Shown: positions 15,786 to 23,745, counted from the first letter of the stretch. The stretch is DNA of 64,000 bases from Actinoplanes sp. L3-i22 (GCF_019704555.1 NZ_AP024745.1:7820501-7884500); one strand, 5' to 3'. The notes: generated by a model not told the origin, from the letters alone. Made by a program: numbers and translations.

Positions 15786-15896
15786 CCGGTCAGCCGGGTC
15801 CGGCGTTCTCGTGCGCCACGAACCGGTCAGCCCGGCCCGGCGTTCTCGTGCGCCACGAACCGGTCAGCCCGGCCCGGCGTTCTCGTGTGCGACGAG
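15786..15896. repeat. three tandem copies of a 37-bp unit duplicating a gene end
   Basis: Units start at 15786, 15823 and 15860 (CCGGTCAGCC...). The third copy is the real 3' end of the minus-strand regulator (VAHENAGPG and stop). The two extra copies lie downstream of its stop. The first copy has diverged by a few bases. Confidence 0.85.
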
Positions 15897-16832
15897 CCGG
15901 TCGGCCAGGTCCGAGCGGCGGTACAGCACCGAGCGGCCGTGCCGCGCGCTGACCAGCAGGCCGGCCGCCCGCAACGCCCGTAGATGCTGGTTCACCGCGG
16001 TCGTCGTGACCCCGAGCCGCACGGCCAGCTCGGTCGACGACGCCGGCGTCGCGAGCTGCACCAGCAGCCCGGCCCGAGGCGCGCCGAGCAGCCCGGCCAG
16101 CGCGCCCGGCGCGGGAAGCGGTTGCGGCTCCCACAGCGTCCCGAGCCCGCGCGCCCGATAGATGATCATCGGCGGCTCGTCCGGCAGGATCGGCGCCGAC
16201 GCGCTGCTCGTCCACATCGACGGCACTAGCGTCACGCCACCGGTCGCCGCCCGCGTGTACTGCACCCGGGACCGCACGTGCACCTCGACCGTGTCGCCGA
16301 CCATCCGCACCCGGCCGGCCAGCCCGGCGAACATCCGGGCCAGGCCGTGCTGGGCGATCTCCCGCCCACGGAAGGTCACGTCGCCGTCCAGCAGCGCGCG
16401 CATCCGCGGCCAGTGCGGCGCGAAGCAGACCTCCCAGTAGCCGGTCAGCGCGTCCAGGATGCGGTCCAGCACCGCCGGGCCGCGCAACGGCGCGGGCAAC
16501 CCGGGTCCGTGCAGCAGCCTCAGGTCACGGTCGACGACATCATCCGGCGTACGGCGGATCGCTGCCAGCTCGTCCGCCAGCGGCGTGAGCGGCGACCACG
16601 GCCGGGGCGTCAGGAAGTCCGGCGTCCACAGGTCGTCGTTGACCAGCTCGACCAGCAGATCCGCGGCGAGCCGCCCGCGGACCCGCTGCAGCTCGCGGAT
16701 CCACGGCAGGTGCAGCGGATAGCGCCCCGGATCCCGCCACGCGTGCAACGACAGCACCAGCTCGTTCAGCGGCGAGATCGCGAACCGCACCTCGCCCAGA
16801 TCCGGCCCGGCCAGCTGATACCGCACGACCAT
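15864..16832 (-). CDS. ArsR-type HTH regulator with DUF5937 sensor domain
   Basis: 322 aa. The N-terminal two thirds (VRYQLAGPDLGEVRFAISPLNELVLSLHAW, the usual DUF5937 opening) form an uncharacterised sensor domain. The C-terminal 80 residues are a winged helix: TPASSTELAVRLGVTTTAVNQHLRAL, then GLLVSARHGRSVLYRRSDLAD. It is divergent from an MFS transporter 56 bp away and probably controls it. TAGCGT (16846-16841) lies eight bases before ATG 16832, giving a nearly leaderless mRNA. The 3' end has been tandemly duplicated downstream. Confidence 0.85.
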   Translation of the reverse strand: MVVRYQLAGPDLGEVRFAISPLNELVLSLHAWRDPGRYPLHLPWIRELQRVRGRLAADLLVELVNDDLWTPDFLTPRPWSPLTPLADELAAIRRTPDDVVDRDLRLLHGPGLPAPLRGPAVLDRILDALTGYWEVCFAPHWPRMRALLDGDVTFRGREIAQHGLARMFAGLAGRVRMVGDTVEVHVRSRVQYTRAATGGVTLVPSMWTSSASAPILPDEPPMIIYRARGLGTLWEPQPLPAPGALAGLLGAPRAGLLVQLATPASSTELAVRLGVTTTAVNQHLRALRAAGLLVSARHGRSVLYRRSDLADRLVAHENAGPG

Positions 16833-16888
16833 GAAGCGGAACGCTACATCAATCGCGGCGCCGGCCGGTCGATGACAGAACTGACCGC

Positions 16889-18154
16889 GTGACCATCACC
16901 GCCACCCGTCTGACCATCACCGCCACCCGGCTGATCGGAACCGGTCCGGTCGAGCGCGCCCTGACCCTGTCCATCGCCGCCTCCTCGCTGGCCAAGGGCG
17001 TGCTCTTCGGCGTCAGCGCGCTGTTCTTCACCACCGTCATCGGACTGTCCCCGGCCACCGTCGGCCTCGGCCTGACCGTCGCCGGCGCCGCCGGGATGGC
17101 CGCCGCGTTCGGCGCCGGCCACCTGGCCGACCGGGTCGGCGCGCACCGGGTCCTGGTCGCGGCCACGCTGGTCCAGGGCGCGGCGCTGGCCGCCTACGGC
17201 TCGGCGGCGTCCGCGGTGACGTTCACCCTGATCGCGGGCGCGGCGGTCGGCGCCCAGGGCGCGCAGCGCACCGCCCAGGCGACCCTGCTCGCGCTGCACT
17301 TCACCGGCCCGGACCGGGTCGCCGTCCGGGCCCGGCTGCGGGTGGTCACCAACGTCTTCGTCGGGCTGGGCTCGGCCGCCGCGACCGCCGCGCTCGCCCT
17401 GGGCACCGCGACGGCCTACGTGATCGCGATGCTGATCGCGTCGGCCCTGGTCCTGGCCTCGGCCATCCCGCTGCGCGGCCTGCCGGCCCCGATGAGGTCC
17501 GCCGATCGGTCGCGGTCCGCCCGTTCCCCGCTGCGAGATTTCCGGTACGTCGGGATCGCCGCCCTCTACGGGGTCCTGACCATCCAGTTCGGCCTGCTCA
17601 CGGTCGGGATGCCGCTGTGGGTGACGCTGCACACCCGGGCGCCGGCCACCACCGTCGCCCTGTTGCTCGTGCTGAACACGGCGCTCGTGGCGGTCTTCCA
17701 GGTCCCGGCGGCGCGGCTGGTCACGGACGTGCGCGCGGCCGGCCGTACCGTAATCGTGTCTTCGATCTTCTTGGTCTTGACCTGCATTCTGTATGCCGCG
17801 GCGGGGCCCTTGCCGGCGCTGCTGGCCGTCGGCGTGCTGGTCCTGGCGCTGCTCGCGGCCAGCGCCGCCGAAGTGTTGTCCGAGGCCGGTGCCTGGTCGC
17901 TGGCGTTCGAGCTGGCCGACCCGCGCAACGCGGGCGCCTACCAGGGGATCAGCCAGACCGGCTTCGCGGCCGGCACCATGCTGGCCCCGGCGGTCGTCAC
18001 CGGGACCGCCATCGCCCACGGCACGGCGGGCTGGCTGGCCCTGGCCGCCCTGTTCCTGGCCGCCGGCCTCGGCACCCACCGCCTCGCCACCCGCCCCGTC
18101 GCCACCAGCTCGTTCGCTCACCCTGGTGGCGCAGGCGGGACCGATGCTGAATGA
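16889..18154 (+). CDS. MFS transporter
   Basis: 421 aa with about twelve hydrophobic helices and the motif-A-like loop GHLADRVGAHRVL between helices 2 and 3. The protein opens with a duplicated TITATRL heptad encoded by a 21-bp direct repeat; the first copy could be dispensable. It probably exports a small toxic or signalling compound under control of the divergent DUF5937 regulator (context). Its 3' end overlaps the convergent FAD monooxygenase by 37 bp, so transcription may interfere. GTG 16889 is the only start that keeps the whole first helix. Confidence 0.85.
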   Translation: MTITATRLTITATRLIGTGPVERALTLSIAASSLAKGVLFGVSALFFTTVIGLSPATVGLGLTVAGAAGMAAAFGAGHLADRVGAHRVLVAATLVQGAALAAYGSAASAVTFTLIAGAAVGAQGAQRTAQATLLALHFTGPDRVAVRARLRVVTNVFVGLGSAAATAALALGTATAYVIAMLIASALVLASAIPLRGLPAPMRSADRSRSARSPLRDFRYVGIAALYGVLTIQFGLLTVGMPLWVTLHTRAPATTVALLLVLNTALVAVFQVPAARLVTDVRAAGRTVIVSSIFLVLTCILYAAAGPLPALLAVGVLVLALLAASAAEVLSEAGAWSLAFELADPRNAGAYQGISQTGFAAGTMLAPAVVTGTAIAHGTAGWLALAALFLAAGLGTHRLATRPVATSSFAHPGGAGGTDAE

Positions 18155-19365
18155 TCCGCGGGCGCGCTGACGGTGCGGTTCCAGTCGATCCGGTGCCGAT
18201 GCACCGGACCGAACATCTTCTCCGGGGTGAGGAAGGTCTTCAGGAAGATCGGGGCCAGGAGCCGGGTCAGGGCGCGGGCGACCGGTCCGCCGGACTTCTG
18301 GCTGTTGGTCCGCGCCGCCGTGGCCGCGATCGACTCGACCCGTTCCCGGCGCAGGCCCTCGTACGCCGCGAACGCGGCCGGCAGACCGGGCAGGTCGCGC
18401 AGGCAGCGGGCCAGCTCGACGGCGCTCTCGACGGTCAGCGAGACCCCCTGGCCGGAGCTCGACGAGGGGGCGTGCACCGCGTCGCCGGTGAGGACCATCC
18501 GGCCGCGGTACCAGTGCGGCACGGGCGGCATGGCCTCCATCGACCCCAGCACGATCAGATCGTCCGGGTCGGACAGCCCGATCACCCGCTCCGCGGGAAG
18601 GTCGCCCGCATAAGCCTCCCGGAGCTGCCGCCGCCACTGCCCCGCCGCCACGGCACGGGCCTGTGCGCTGGTCAGATGCCGCTCGTAGGGCAGGTTGCTG
18701 AACCACATCGTCCGGCCGTCGGGCAGCCGCCAATACCCGAAGAAGGCTTTGCGACCCTGCACGAAGTACATCTCGTCGCACTTCGCCCAGGCCGGTGTCG
18801 CCGCCTCCGGTGCCGGGCTGCCGAAGCTGATCAGGCCGGTGTGCTGCGGTACGGGCGCCGCCGGGTCGATCAGGGTGCGCACGGTCGAGTGGATGCCGTC
18901 GGCCCCGATCAGGATGTCCGCCCGCGCGCTGGTGCCGTCGGCGAACCGGGCGACGATGCCGTCGGGTTGCTCGTCGACGCCGACCAGCCGCTTGCCGAAC
19001 TCCGTCGGGATTCCCCGGGACCTCGCCTCGTCGTGCAGGATCCGGCACAGGTCGCCGCGCCGGACCACGAGGCTCGGCTCCATCCCGGGCAGCACCGGAA
19101 CCGTGCCGAATCGCCGGCCCGTCCCGTGCGCGAACACCTGCGTGCGGATCGGCTGGCCGGCCGCCGCCAGCGCGGCGTCGACGCCGACGATGCGCAGGGC
19201 GGCCAGCCCGTTGGGCGCGATCATCAGCGCGCCGCCCGTCCCGCCGGCCGGCTCGTCGTACGCCTCATGGATGGTTGCGTCGATGCCCGCCTTGCGCAGG
19301 GCCAGCGCGGCCACGGGGCCGCCGATGCCGCCGCCGATCACCAGCGCGGTCTTGACCGATGCCAT
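18118..19365 (-). CDS. FAD-dependent monooxygenase (aromatic hydroxylase type)
   Basis: 415 aa. GGGIGGPVAAL (10-20) binds ADP of FAD, GADGIHSTVR is the family DG motif and LTGDAVHAPSSSSGQG the GD motif that contacts flavin ribityl. These define single-component flavin hydroxylases that insert one oxygen into aromatic or polyketide substrates using NAD(P)H. The C-terminal helix carries KTFLTPEKMF. Start ATG 19365 has AAGGAGG seven bases upstream. A 34-codon frame and a promoter lie upstream, and PadR is divergent, suggesting induction by a phenolic compound (inference). Confidence 0.9.
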   Translation of the reverse strand: MASVKTALVIGGGIGGPVAALALRKAGIDATIHEAYDEPAGGTGGALMIAPNGLAALRIVGVDAALAAAGQPIRTQVFAHGTGRRFGTVPVLPGMEPSLVVRRGDLCRILHDEARSRGIPTEFGKRLVGVDEQPDGIVARFADGTSARADILIGADGIHSTVRTLIDPAAPVPQHTGLISFGSPAPEAATPAWAKCDEMYFVQGRKAFFGYWRLPDGRTMWFSNLPYERHLTSAQARAVAAGQWRRQLREAYAGDLPAERVIGLSDPDDLIVLGSMEAMPPVPHWYRGRMVLTGDAVHAPSSSSGQGVSLTVESAVELARCLRDLPGLPAAFAAYEGLRRERVESIAATAARTNSQKSGGPVARALTRLLAPIFLKTFLTPEKMFGPVHRHRIDWNRTVSAPADHSASVPPAPPG

Positions 19366-19395
19366 GTTCAGCCTCCTTCTGTCCCGTGCCGCGGA

Positions 19396-19500
19396 CTACT
19401 TGGGCGGGGCCGGACGGGACGGGCCGTCGACCGTCGGCTCGGTCCTGGTGTGGTCGGCGTGCCCGCGGACCGTGGTCGAGGTGTCTTCGTGGGTCGTCAT
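19396..19500 (-). CDS. putative 34-aa leaderless leader peptide
   Basis: ATG 19500 to TAG 19396 encodes a hydrophilic, Thr/His/Pro-rich peptide (starts MTTHEDTST, ends APPK). It lies between a convincing minus-strand promoter and the monooxygenase gene. CACTAT (19512-19507) ends six bases before the ATG, and TTGCCA (19536-19531) is 18 bp further upstream. No homology is recognised. It could be a small regulatory peptide or simply a translated leader. Confidence 0.4.
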   Translation of the reverse strand: MTTHEDTSTTVRGHADHTRTEPTVDGPSRPAPPK

Positions 19501-19506
19501 GCGGCG

Positions 19507-19564
19507 ATAGTGTCACGCCAACTAGTTTCCTGGCAACTATTATCCGAGGGAACTAGTGTAACTT
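19507..19564. promoter_or_regulatory. divergent promoter/operator between monooxygenase and PadR genes
   Basis: Half-sites AACTAGTT (19520-19527) and AACTAGT (19551-19557) form an inverted repeat centred near 19539, with the related CAACTATTATC between. The left half-site lies in the spacer of the minus promoter (-35 TTGCCA 19536-19531, -10 CACTAT). The right one touches the plus -10 TAACTT (19559-19564), six bases before GTG 19571. A PadR repressor bound here would block both directions. Confidence 0.6.
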
Positions 19565-19570
19565 CAGCGC

Positions 19571-20182
19571 GTGACCACGAACTTTCGCCGCTCGCCACTC
19601 GCCCTCGCCGTCCTCGGGCTGCTGGAGGACGGCCCGCTGCACCCGTACGGGATGCAGCAGCTCATCCGGCAGTGGGGCAAGGATCAGGTGATCAACGTCG
19701 GGCAGCGGGCCAGCCTGTACAAGGTGATCAACAGGCTGGACGAGGCCGGCCTGATCAAGGTCTGCGAAACCACCCGCGACAATCAATATCCGGAGCGGAC
19801 GAGCTACGAGCTCACCGCCGACGGGCGGGCCGCGAGCCGGCAGTGGATGGACGAGATCCTGTCCACGCCGCGCAACGAGTTCCCCGAGTTTCCCGCGGCG
19901 CTGTCGTTCCTGCCCATGCTCACCCCGCAGGTCACCATGGACCTGCTGGGCAGAAGGCGGGAACTGCTCGTCCAACGGCTCGCCGAACGCGACGCGACGA
20001 TCGCCACCGAGCTGGACGGCCTTCAGATCCCCCGCGTCACCATGCTGGAAACCGAATACCTCCGCGCGGTCACCGACGCCGAGCTGCACTGGGTCGACGC
20101 CGTCCTGGCCGGCCTGCGGGACGGATCGATCACCTGGAGCCGCGAGGAACTGCGGGCCATCGCCGCCCAGTTCAAGGCCTGA
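19571..20182 (+). CDS. PadR family transcriptional regulator
   Basis: 203 aa. The N-terminal winged helix is typical: LALAVLGLLEDGPLHPYGMQQLI, then SLYKVINRLDEAGLIK and the ERTSYELTADGR wing. The C-terminal half is the helical dimerisation/effector region (Vir_act_alpha_C type). PadR proteins repress detoxification or efflux genes until a phenolic or drug ligand binds. It is divergent from the FAD monooxygenase, the likely target. Start GTG 19571 is six bases after TAACTT, so the mRNA appears leaderless; AACTAGT operators overlap the promoter, suggesting autoregulation. Confidence 0.9.
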   Translation: MTTNFRRSPLALAVLGLLEDGPLHPYGMQQLIRQWGKDQVINVGQRASLYKVINRLDEAGLIKVCETTRDNQYPERTSYELTADGRAASRQWMDEILSTPRNEFPEFPAALSFLPMLTPQVTMDLLGRRRELLVQRLAERDATIATELDGLQIPRVTMLETEYLRAVTDAELHWVDAVLAGLRDGSITWSREELRAIAAQFKA

Positions 20183-20210
20183 GCGCGCGCAACCCCGACG
20201 GCCCGGAACG

Positions 20211-20558
20211 TCACTGCGGGTCGAGGTAGGCGACCGCCGGGGAGCCGGTGGCGAGGCGGACCGGGTAGCCCCAGCGGCGCAGGGTCCGGGCCATCCTGGT
20301 GGCGCCGGACGGGTTCGCCGAGTGGATCAGGATGACGCCGATGTCGAACGGCCGCTCCTCGAACGCGGCCCGCTCCAGCACCTCGACCACCGGCCAGATG
20401 GTGTCCTCCCCGCCCAGGTCGTGATCGAGCCACAGTTCGTCGACCCGCCCGTCCCGGTGCCGGTCGAGCAGCGCGACCCCGGCCGCGCTGGTCCGCGCGA
20501 CCGAGGCGACCCGCCCGTCGGTGAACGAGCGGAGGTCGTCGATGAGCAGCACCGTCAC
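20211..20558 (-). CDS. cyclic-phosphate-processing receiver-like (cREC) protein
   Basis: Small protein of 115 aa. It starts LLIDDLRSF, a receiver-like first strand with paired Asp, followed by LDHDLGGEDT at the position of the phosphoacceptor strand (LWLDHDLGG), then IHSANPSGATRM and a C-terminal strand. The DHDLGG and HSxNP features are those of the cREC receiver variant, thought to act on cyclic phosphate ends or nucleotides rather than as a normal response regulator. GTG 20558 overlaps the kinase-like gene (GTGA), so it is the third gene of an operon. Function is family inference. Confidence 0.7.
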   Translation of the reverse strand: MTVLLIDDLRSFTDGRVASVARTSAAGVALLDRHRDGRVDELWLDHDLGGEDTIWPVVEVLERAAFEERPFDIGVILIHSANPSGATRMARTLRRWGYPVRLATGSPAVAYLDPQ

Positions 20559-21319
20559 GAGTTCTCCCGGGCGAAGTGCTCGCTCCACCGGATCCGCTGC
20601 GCGGCGAGGTCCAGGCTGCCGTTCGCCTGCCAGGTCACCTGGGGCTCGCGGCCCTCGGCGGCCAGCCGGCGGGCCCGGAACCAGACCGCCCGCTGCGCGT
20701 CGACGACCTGTTGCAGCAGGCCGTCCGGGGCGATCCCGTACGCCTCGGCGAACAGCGCCACCCGCCGCAGCCGGTCCGGGGGCGCCGGATGGTGCAGCCA
20801 CTCCTGGCTGTACCGGTCGGTGCGGAACGGGGTGACGAACTCCAGGGCGTACGCCACGTCGTGCACCGGCGGGCGCGGCCAGGCGTAGTCCCAGTCCAGG
20901 ATGCCGATCGGGGTGGCGCCGCGCCACACCAGGTTCCACGGCCCGAAGTCGCCGTGGCACACCAGTTCGCCGGGCCGGGGCGGCTCGGTGTGCCCGCCCC
21001 AGGTGGCGTCCGCCGACGGCCGGAAGTCGCGGACGGCCTCGTGGTACTCCCGCAGGAGCCGGGCCATCGCGGTCAGCCCGGACTCGTCCACGACGCGTTT
21101 CCAGCCGTCGCCGCCCGAGGCGCCGTCGAGGTAGGTGAGCACCTCGCGCCCCTCGTCGTCGATGCCGAGCAGCCTCGGGGCGTACGGAAAATTCTGGTTT
21201 TCTAGGTGTTTGAGCAGTTCATGAATGGTGGGTGACCACGCGTGCGTCGGGCGCCGGACGGTGTCGCCGATCCGCACCACGCGCCGGTGCGGATCGTCCT
21301 GCAGGATCTCCTCGCTCAT
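20555..21319 (-). CDS. aminoglycoside phosphotransferase (APH)-like kinase, paralogue 1
   Basis: 254 aa, protein-kinase-like fold of the APH/choline-kinase family. HGDFGPWN (residues 122-129) is the catalytic loop with Asp124 and Asn129, and DWD (142-144) gives the metal-binding Asp. The N-terminal GDTVRRPTHAWSPTIHELLKHL replaces a classical nucleotide-loop start and is shared with paralogue 2 at 25326. Despite the family name these usually phosphorylate small hydroxylated metabolites. ATG 21319 overlaps the upstream gene (ATGA). Resistance cannot be inferred. Confidence 0.85.
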   Translation of the reverse strand: MSEEILQDDPHRRVVRIGDTVRRPTHAWSPTIHELLKHLENQNFPYAPRLLGIDDEGREVLTYLDGASGGDGWKRVVDESGLTAMARLLREYHEAVRDFRPSADATWGGHTEPPRPGELVCHGDFGPWNLVWRGATPIGILDWDYAWPRPPVHDVAYALEFVTPFRTDRYSQEWLHHPAPPDRLRRVALFAEAYGIAPDGLLQQVVDAQRAVWFRARRLAAEGREPQVTWQANGSLDLAAQRIRWSEHFARENS

Positions 21320-22311
21320 ACGCCGTCGAGCGGATCCCAGTCGGCCGCGTAGCGCAGCAGGGACGCGGACAGTTGCGGGTACGCCGTGCTCCACGCCGTG
21401 TCGAACAGGAACCACTGCTGGAAGCCGAACTCGGTGCTGCAGTGCATGGCCATCTGCGCCAGGTGCGGACCGACCCTGATCAGCGACGCCCCCGGGTCGC
21501 GATTCTCCGGCGCCGGGGCCCGCAGCGCGTTGCCGAGCGCGTTCGTCAGGTCGCCGTCGAGCAGCGGGTCGCGGGCGCTCAGGCTGAAGCCCGGCCAGCG
21601 GTTGGCCCGCTCCAGCGCGGCCCCGAGCGGGTCGGTCACCGGGCCGGCCGGGCCCGGGAAGAGCTCGCCCTGACCGGGCGCCGGCAGCTCCTTCGCAGCC
21701 TGCGTGACCAGCGCGGCGAGCACCCGCAGCTCGGGCGGCCAGCGCTCGTCGGCACCGCGTTCCAGCTCGGCGGCGAGCCCGGCCAGCCCGACGCCGGGGA
21801 ACGTCACCGGCACCGCCACCTCCAGGCTCGAACCGTCGTAGAAGGTCAGGAACACCGCGTACGTCGTGAGCGGGACGGCCGGCTCGGCACCGGGCTCGTC
21901 CGGCAGCGGCCAGGCCTCGTGCACCAGGTAGGCCAGCCGCGACGGGTGCCGGGCCAGGGTCTCCTCGTCGAAGAAGTAGTAGGCCAGCTCGACCTCGTCG
22001 TCGTCGGTCCGCACCCGCAGGCTGTGCTCGTCCAGCCGGATGAAGTCGGCGTCGCCCTCGACATACAGATGCTCGTGCAGCATCGTCCGCAACTGATCAG
22101 TGCTCTCCGGCCGGGGCAGCGCGTGCTTCCGCGCCGCCTCGAAGATCGTCGCCAGCCCGTAGACGTCCGCGCCGAGCTCCTCCGGGAGCCAGCCCCGCGG
22201 ATCGTCGCGGGTCCAGTTGCGCCGGAACCAGTCCAGCACGCCGGCATCCGGCAGCCGGCGCACCAGCTTGCTCAGCGGGCCGTCGTAGTGCGACCGGTAG
22301 ACGAAGTACAC
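21316..22311 (-). CDS. hypothetical protein, 331 aa, first gene of the APH-cREC operon
   Basis: I do not recognise this protein. It starts MYFVYRSHYDGP and has no signal peptide or membrane helix. Mixed alpha/beta composition with many acidic residues and a repeated YLVHEAWPLPDEP-like loop suggests a soluble protein of two domains with a break near residue 190 (PELRVLAALV). It is the promoter-proximal gene of a three-gene operon joined by 4-bp overlaps. TAGATT (22323-22318) ends six bases before GTG 22311, so the operon mRNA is probably leaderless. It shares a 66-bp divergent gap with the PPOX gene. Confidence 0.75.
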   Translation of the reverse strand: MYFVYRSHYDGPLSKLVRRLPDAGVLDWFRRNWTRDDPRGWLPEELGADVYGLATIFEAARKHALPRPESTDQLRTMLHEHLYVEGDADFIRLDEHSLRVRTDDDEVELAYYFFDEETLARHPSRLAYLVHEAWPLPDEPGAEPAVPLTTYAVFLTFYDGSSLEVAVPVTFPGVGLAGLAAELERGADERWPPELRVLAALVTQAAKELPAPGQGELFPGPAGPVTDPLGAALERANRWPGFSLSARDPLLDGDLTNALGNALRAPAPENRDPGASLIRVGPHLAQMAMHCSTEFGFQQWFLFDTAWSTAYPQLSASLLRYAADWDPLDGV

Positions 22312-22377
22312 CCACCGAATCTATCCGCCCGGCCGGGCCCCGGAATACCGGCCGGAAGTCGGGACTTGGCGAAAGAT

Positions 22378-22803
22378 ATGACGACCACATTCGATCCGCA
22401 CGCGCTGATCGCGGAGAGCCGCCTCGGCATCCTCGCCACGATCCGGAAGGACGGGCGGCCGCAGCTGTCGCCGATCCTGCCGTACTACGACCGGGCCGCC
22501 GCCACGATCTACGTCTCGGTGACCGACGGCCGCGCGAAGACCGCCAACCTGCGCCGCGATCCGCGCGCCGCGATCGAGGTGACCAGCGCCGACGGCCGGG
22601 CCTGGGCGACCGCGGACGGCGACGCGACGCTGATCGGCCCGGGCGCCGACCCGCACGGCCCCGAGGTGGAGGCGCTGGTCGACTACTACCGCCGGGCCGC
22701 CGGCGAGCACCCGGACTGGGACGACTACCGCGCCACGATGGTCGCCGATCGGCGGGTGCTGCTCGCCCTGCACGTGACGCACGTCTACGGGCAGGCCATC
22801 TGA
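22378..22803 (+). CDS. PPOX-class F420-dependent oxidoreductase
   Basis: 141 aa split-barrel flavin/deazaflavin-binding protein. The opening LIAESRLGILATIRKDGRPQLSPI is the standard start of the Rv1155/F420-binding PPOX group, followed by YVSVTDGRAKTANLRRDPRAAIEV. These dimeric proteins bind F420 and reduce small molecules; F420 use is expected in actinomycetes. Start ATG 22378 follows a weak GAAAG. The next gene begins 42 bp downstream behind its own MerR-type promoter, so they may not be co-transcribed. Confidence 0.88.
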   Translation: MTTTFDPHALIAESRLGILATIRKDGRPQLSPILPYYDRAAATIYVSVTDGRAKTANLRRDPRAAIEVTSADGRAWATADGDATLIGPGADPHGPEVEALVDYYRRAAGEHPDWDDYRATMVADRRVLLALHVTHVYGQAI

Positions 22804-22807
22804 AACC

Positions 22808-22845
22808 TTGACCCGGACCCTGGGGTACGGGTTTAGGGTCGCGGC
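22808..22845 (+). promoter_or_regulatory. MerR-type promoter with dyad in a long spacer, leaderless
   Basis: -35 TTGACC (22808-22813) and -10 TAGGGT (22834-22839) are 20 bp apart, too long for normal sigma70 use. Inside lies the dyad ACCCGgACC (22811-22819) / GGTaCGGGT (22824-22832). This is the layout MerR activators need in order to untwist DNA. The -10 ends six bases before ATG 22846. Confidence 0.7.
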
Positions 22846-23745
22846 ATGCGGGTGGGAGAGTTGGCGCGGCGGACCGGGACGACCGTGCGCGCGTTGCGGT
22901 ACTACGAGTCGACCGGGCTGGTCGTGCCGCGCCGGCTCAGCAACGGCTACCGGGAGTACGAGCCGATCGCCGAACGCCAGGTCGCCCAGATCCGCGAGCT
23001 GATGGCCCTCGGCCTGGCCGTCGAGGAGACCCGGCCGTTCGTCGAGTCGATCGCCGAGGGCGAGGGTGACGTGTGCGCCGCGGCGATCGCCACGTTCCGC
23101 AGCACGGTGACCGGCCTGCAGGCGCGGATCGGCGAGCTGACCGCGCAACGGGACGCCCTGGACGCCCGCATCGACTCGGCCGCCCGCCAGGTGGTGACCG
23201 CCGCGCCGTCGTCCGGAAATGATCCGATGCGGCTGGTCGGGTCGCGGCTGCCGGCGCTGCGCTTCTACGCCAGCGACGGGCGGCCGGTCGACCTCGGCGA
23301 CCTCGGGCCGGGGCGGACGGTGGTGTTCGTCTACCCGCTGACCGGCCGGCCCGGCGTGGACCTGCCGCGCGGGCTGCTCGAGGTGCACGGGGCGCGGGGC
23401 AGCACCGATCAGGCCATCTGGCTGCGGGATCATCACGCGGAGCTGCTCGCCGCGGGCGCCTCCCGGGTGTACGGACTGTCCGCGCAGTCGACCGGATACC
23501 AGCGGGAGCTGGCCCATCGGCTGCGGCTGCCGTACCCGTTGATCCCGGACCCGAAGCTGACGCTGGCCGCGGCGGCCGGGCTGCCGACCCGTACGTCGGC
23601 GGATCTTGCTCTTTATGATCGTCTGACGTTGATCGTCGCCGACGACGTCGTCGAGCACGTCTTCCACCCGATCCCGGACCCGGCGTCGCACGCCCTCGAC
23701 GTGATGGCCTGGTTGTCCCGGCGCCGGTTCACGCTCGTGTCGTGA
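22846..23745 (+). CDS. MerR regulator fused to a peroxiredoxin-like domain lacking the peroxidatic Cys
   Basis: 299 aa. Residues 1-70 form a MerR HTH (MRVGELARRTGTTVRALRYYE, then NGYREYEP); 75-118 is the dimer coiled coil. Residues 128-299 follow the AhpC/TSA peroxiredoxin pattern (FVYPLTGRPG, GARGSTDQ, LRDHHAELLAAGASRVYGLS, LPYPLIPDP, VEHVFHP). The peroxidatic Cys expected in GARGC is Ser186 here, and the only Cys is Cys77. The domain is therefore probably a sensor or binding module, not an enzyme. The gene has its own MerR-type leaderless promoter, suggesting autoregulation. Confidence 0.85.
   Translation: MRVGELARRTGTTVRALRYYESTGLVVPRRLSNGYREYEPIAERQVAQIRELMALGLAVEETRPFVESIAEGEGDVCAAAIATFRSTVTGLQARIGELTAQRDALDARIDSAARQVVTAAPSSGNDPMRLVGSRLPALRFYASDGRPVDLGDLGPGRTVVFVYPLTGRPGVDLPRGLLEVHGARGSTDQAIWLRDHHAELLAAGASRVYGLSAQSTGYQRELAHRLRLPYPLIPDPKLTLAAAAGLPTRTSADLALYDRLTLIVADDVVEHVFHPIPDPASHALDVMAWLSRRRFTLVS

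Noticed and set aside
15786..15896. Phage attachment site duplication
   Set aside because: Three copies in tandem at a gene end with no integrase or mobile genes nearby; slippage explains it better.
19265..19516. 83-codon minus-strand frame overlapping the monooxygenase start
   Set aside because: It shadows the start of the monooxygenase in another frame and has no ribosome-binding site. The 34-codon frame fits the promoter instead.
20555..21319. Aminoglycoside resistance gene
   Set aside because: Only the APH fold is supported. The same applies to the paralogue at 25326. No resistance context or close match to a known resistance enzyme can be claimed.
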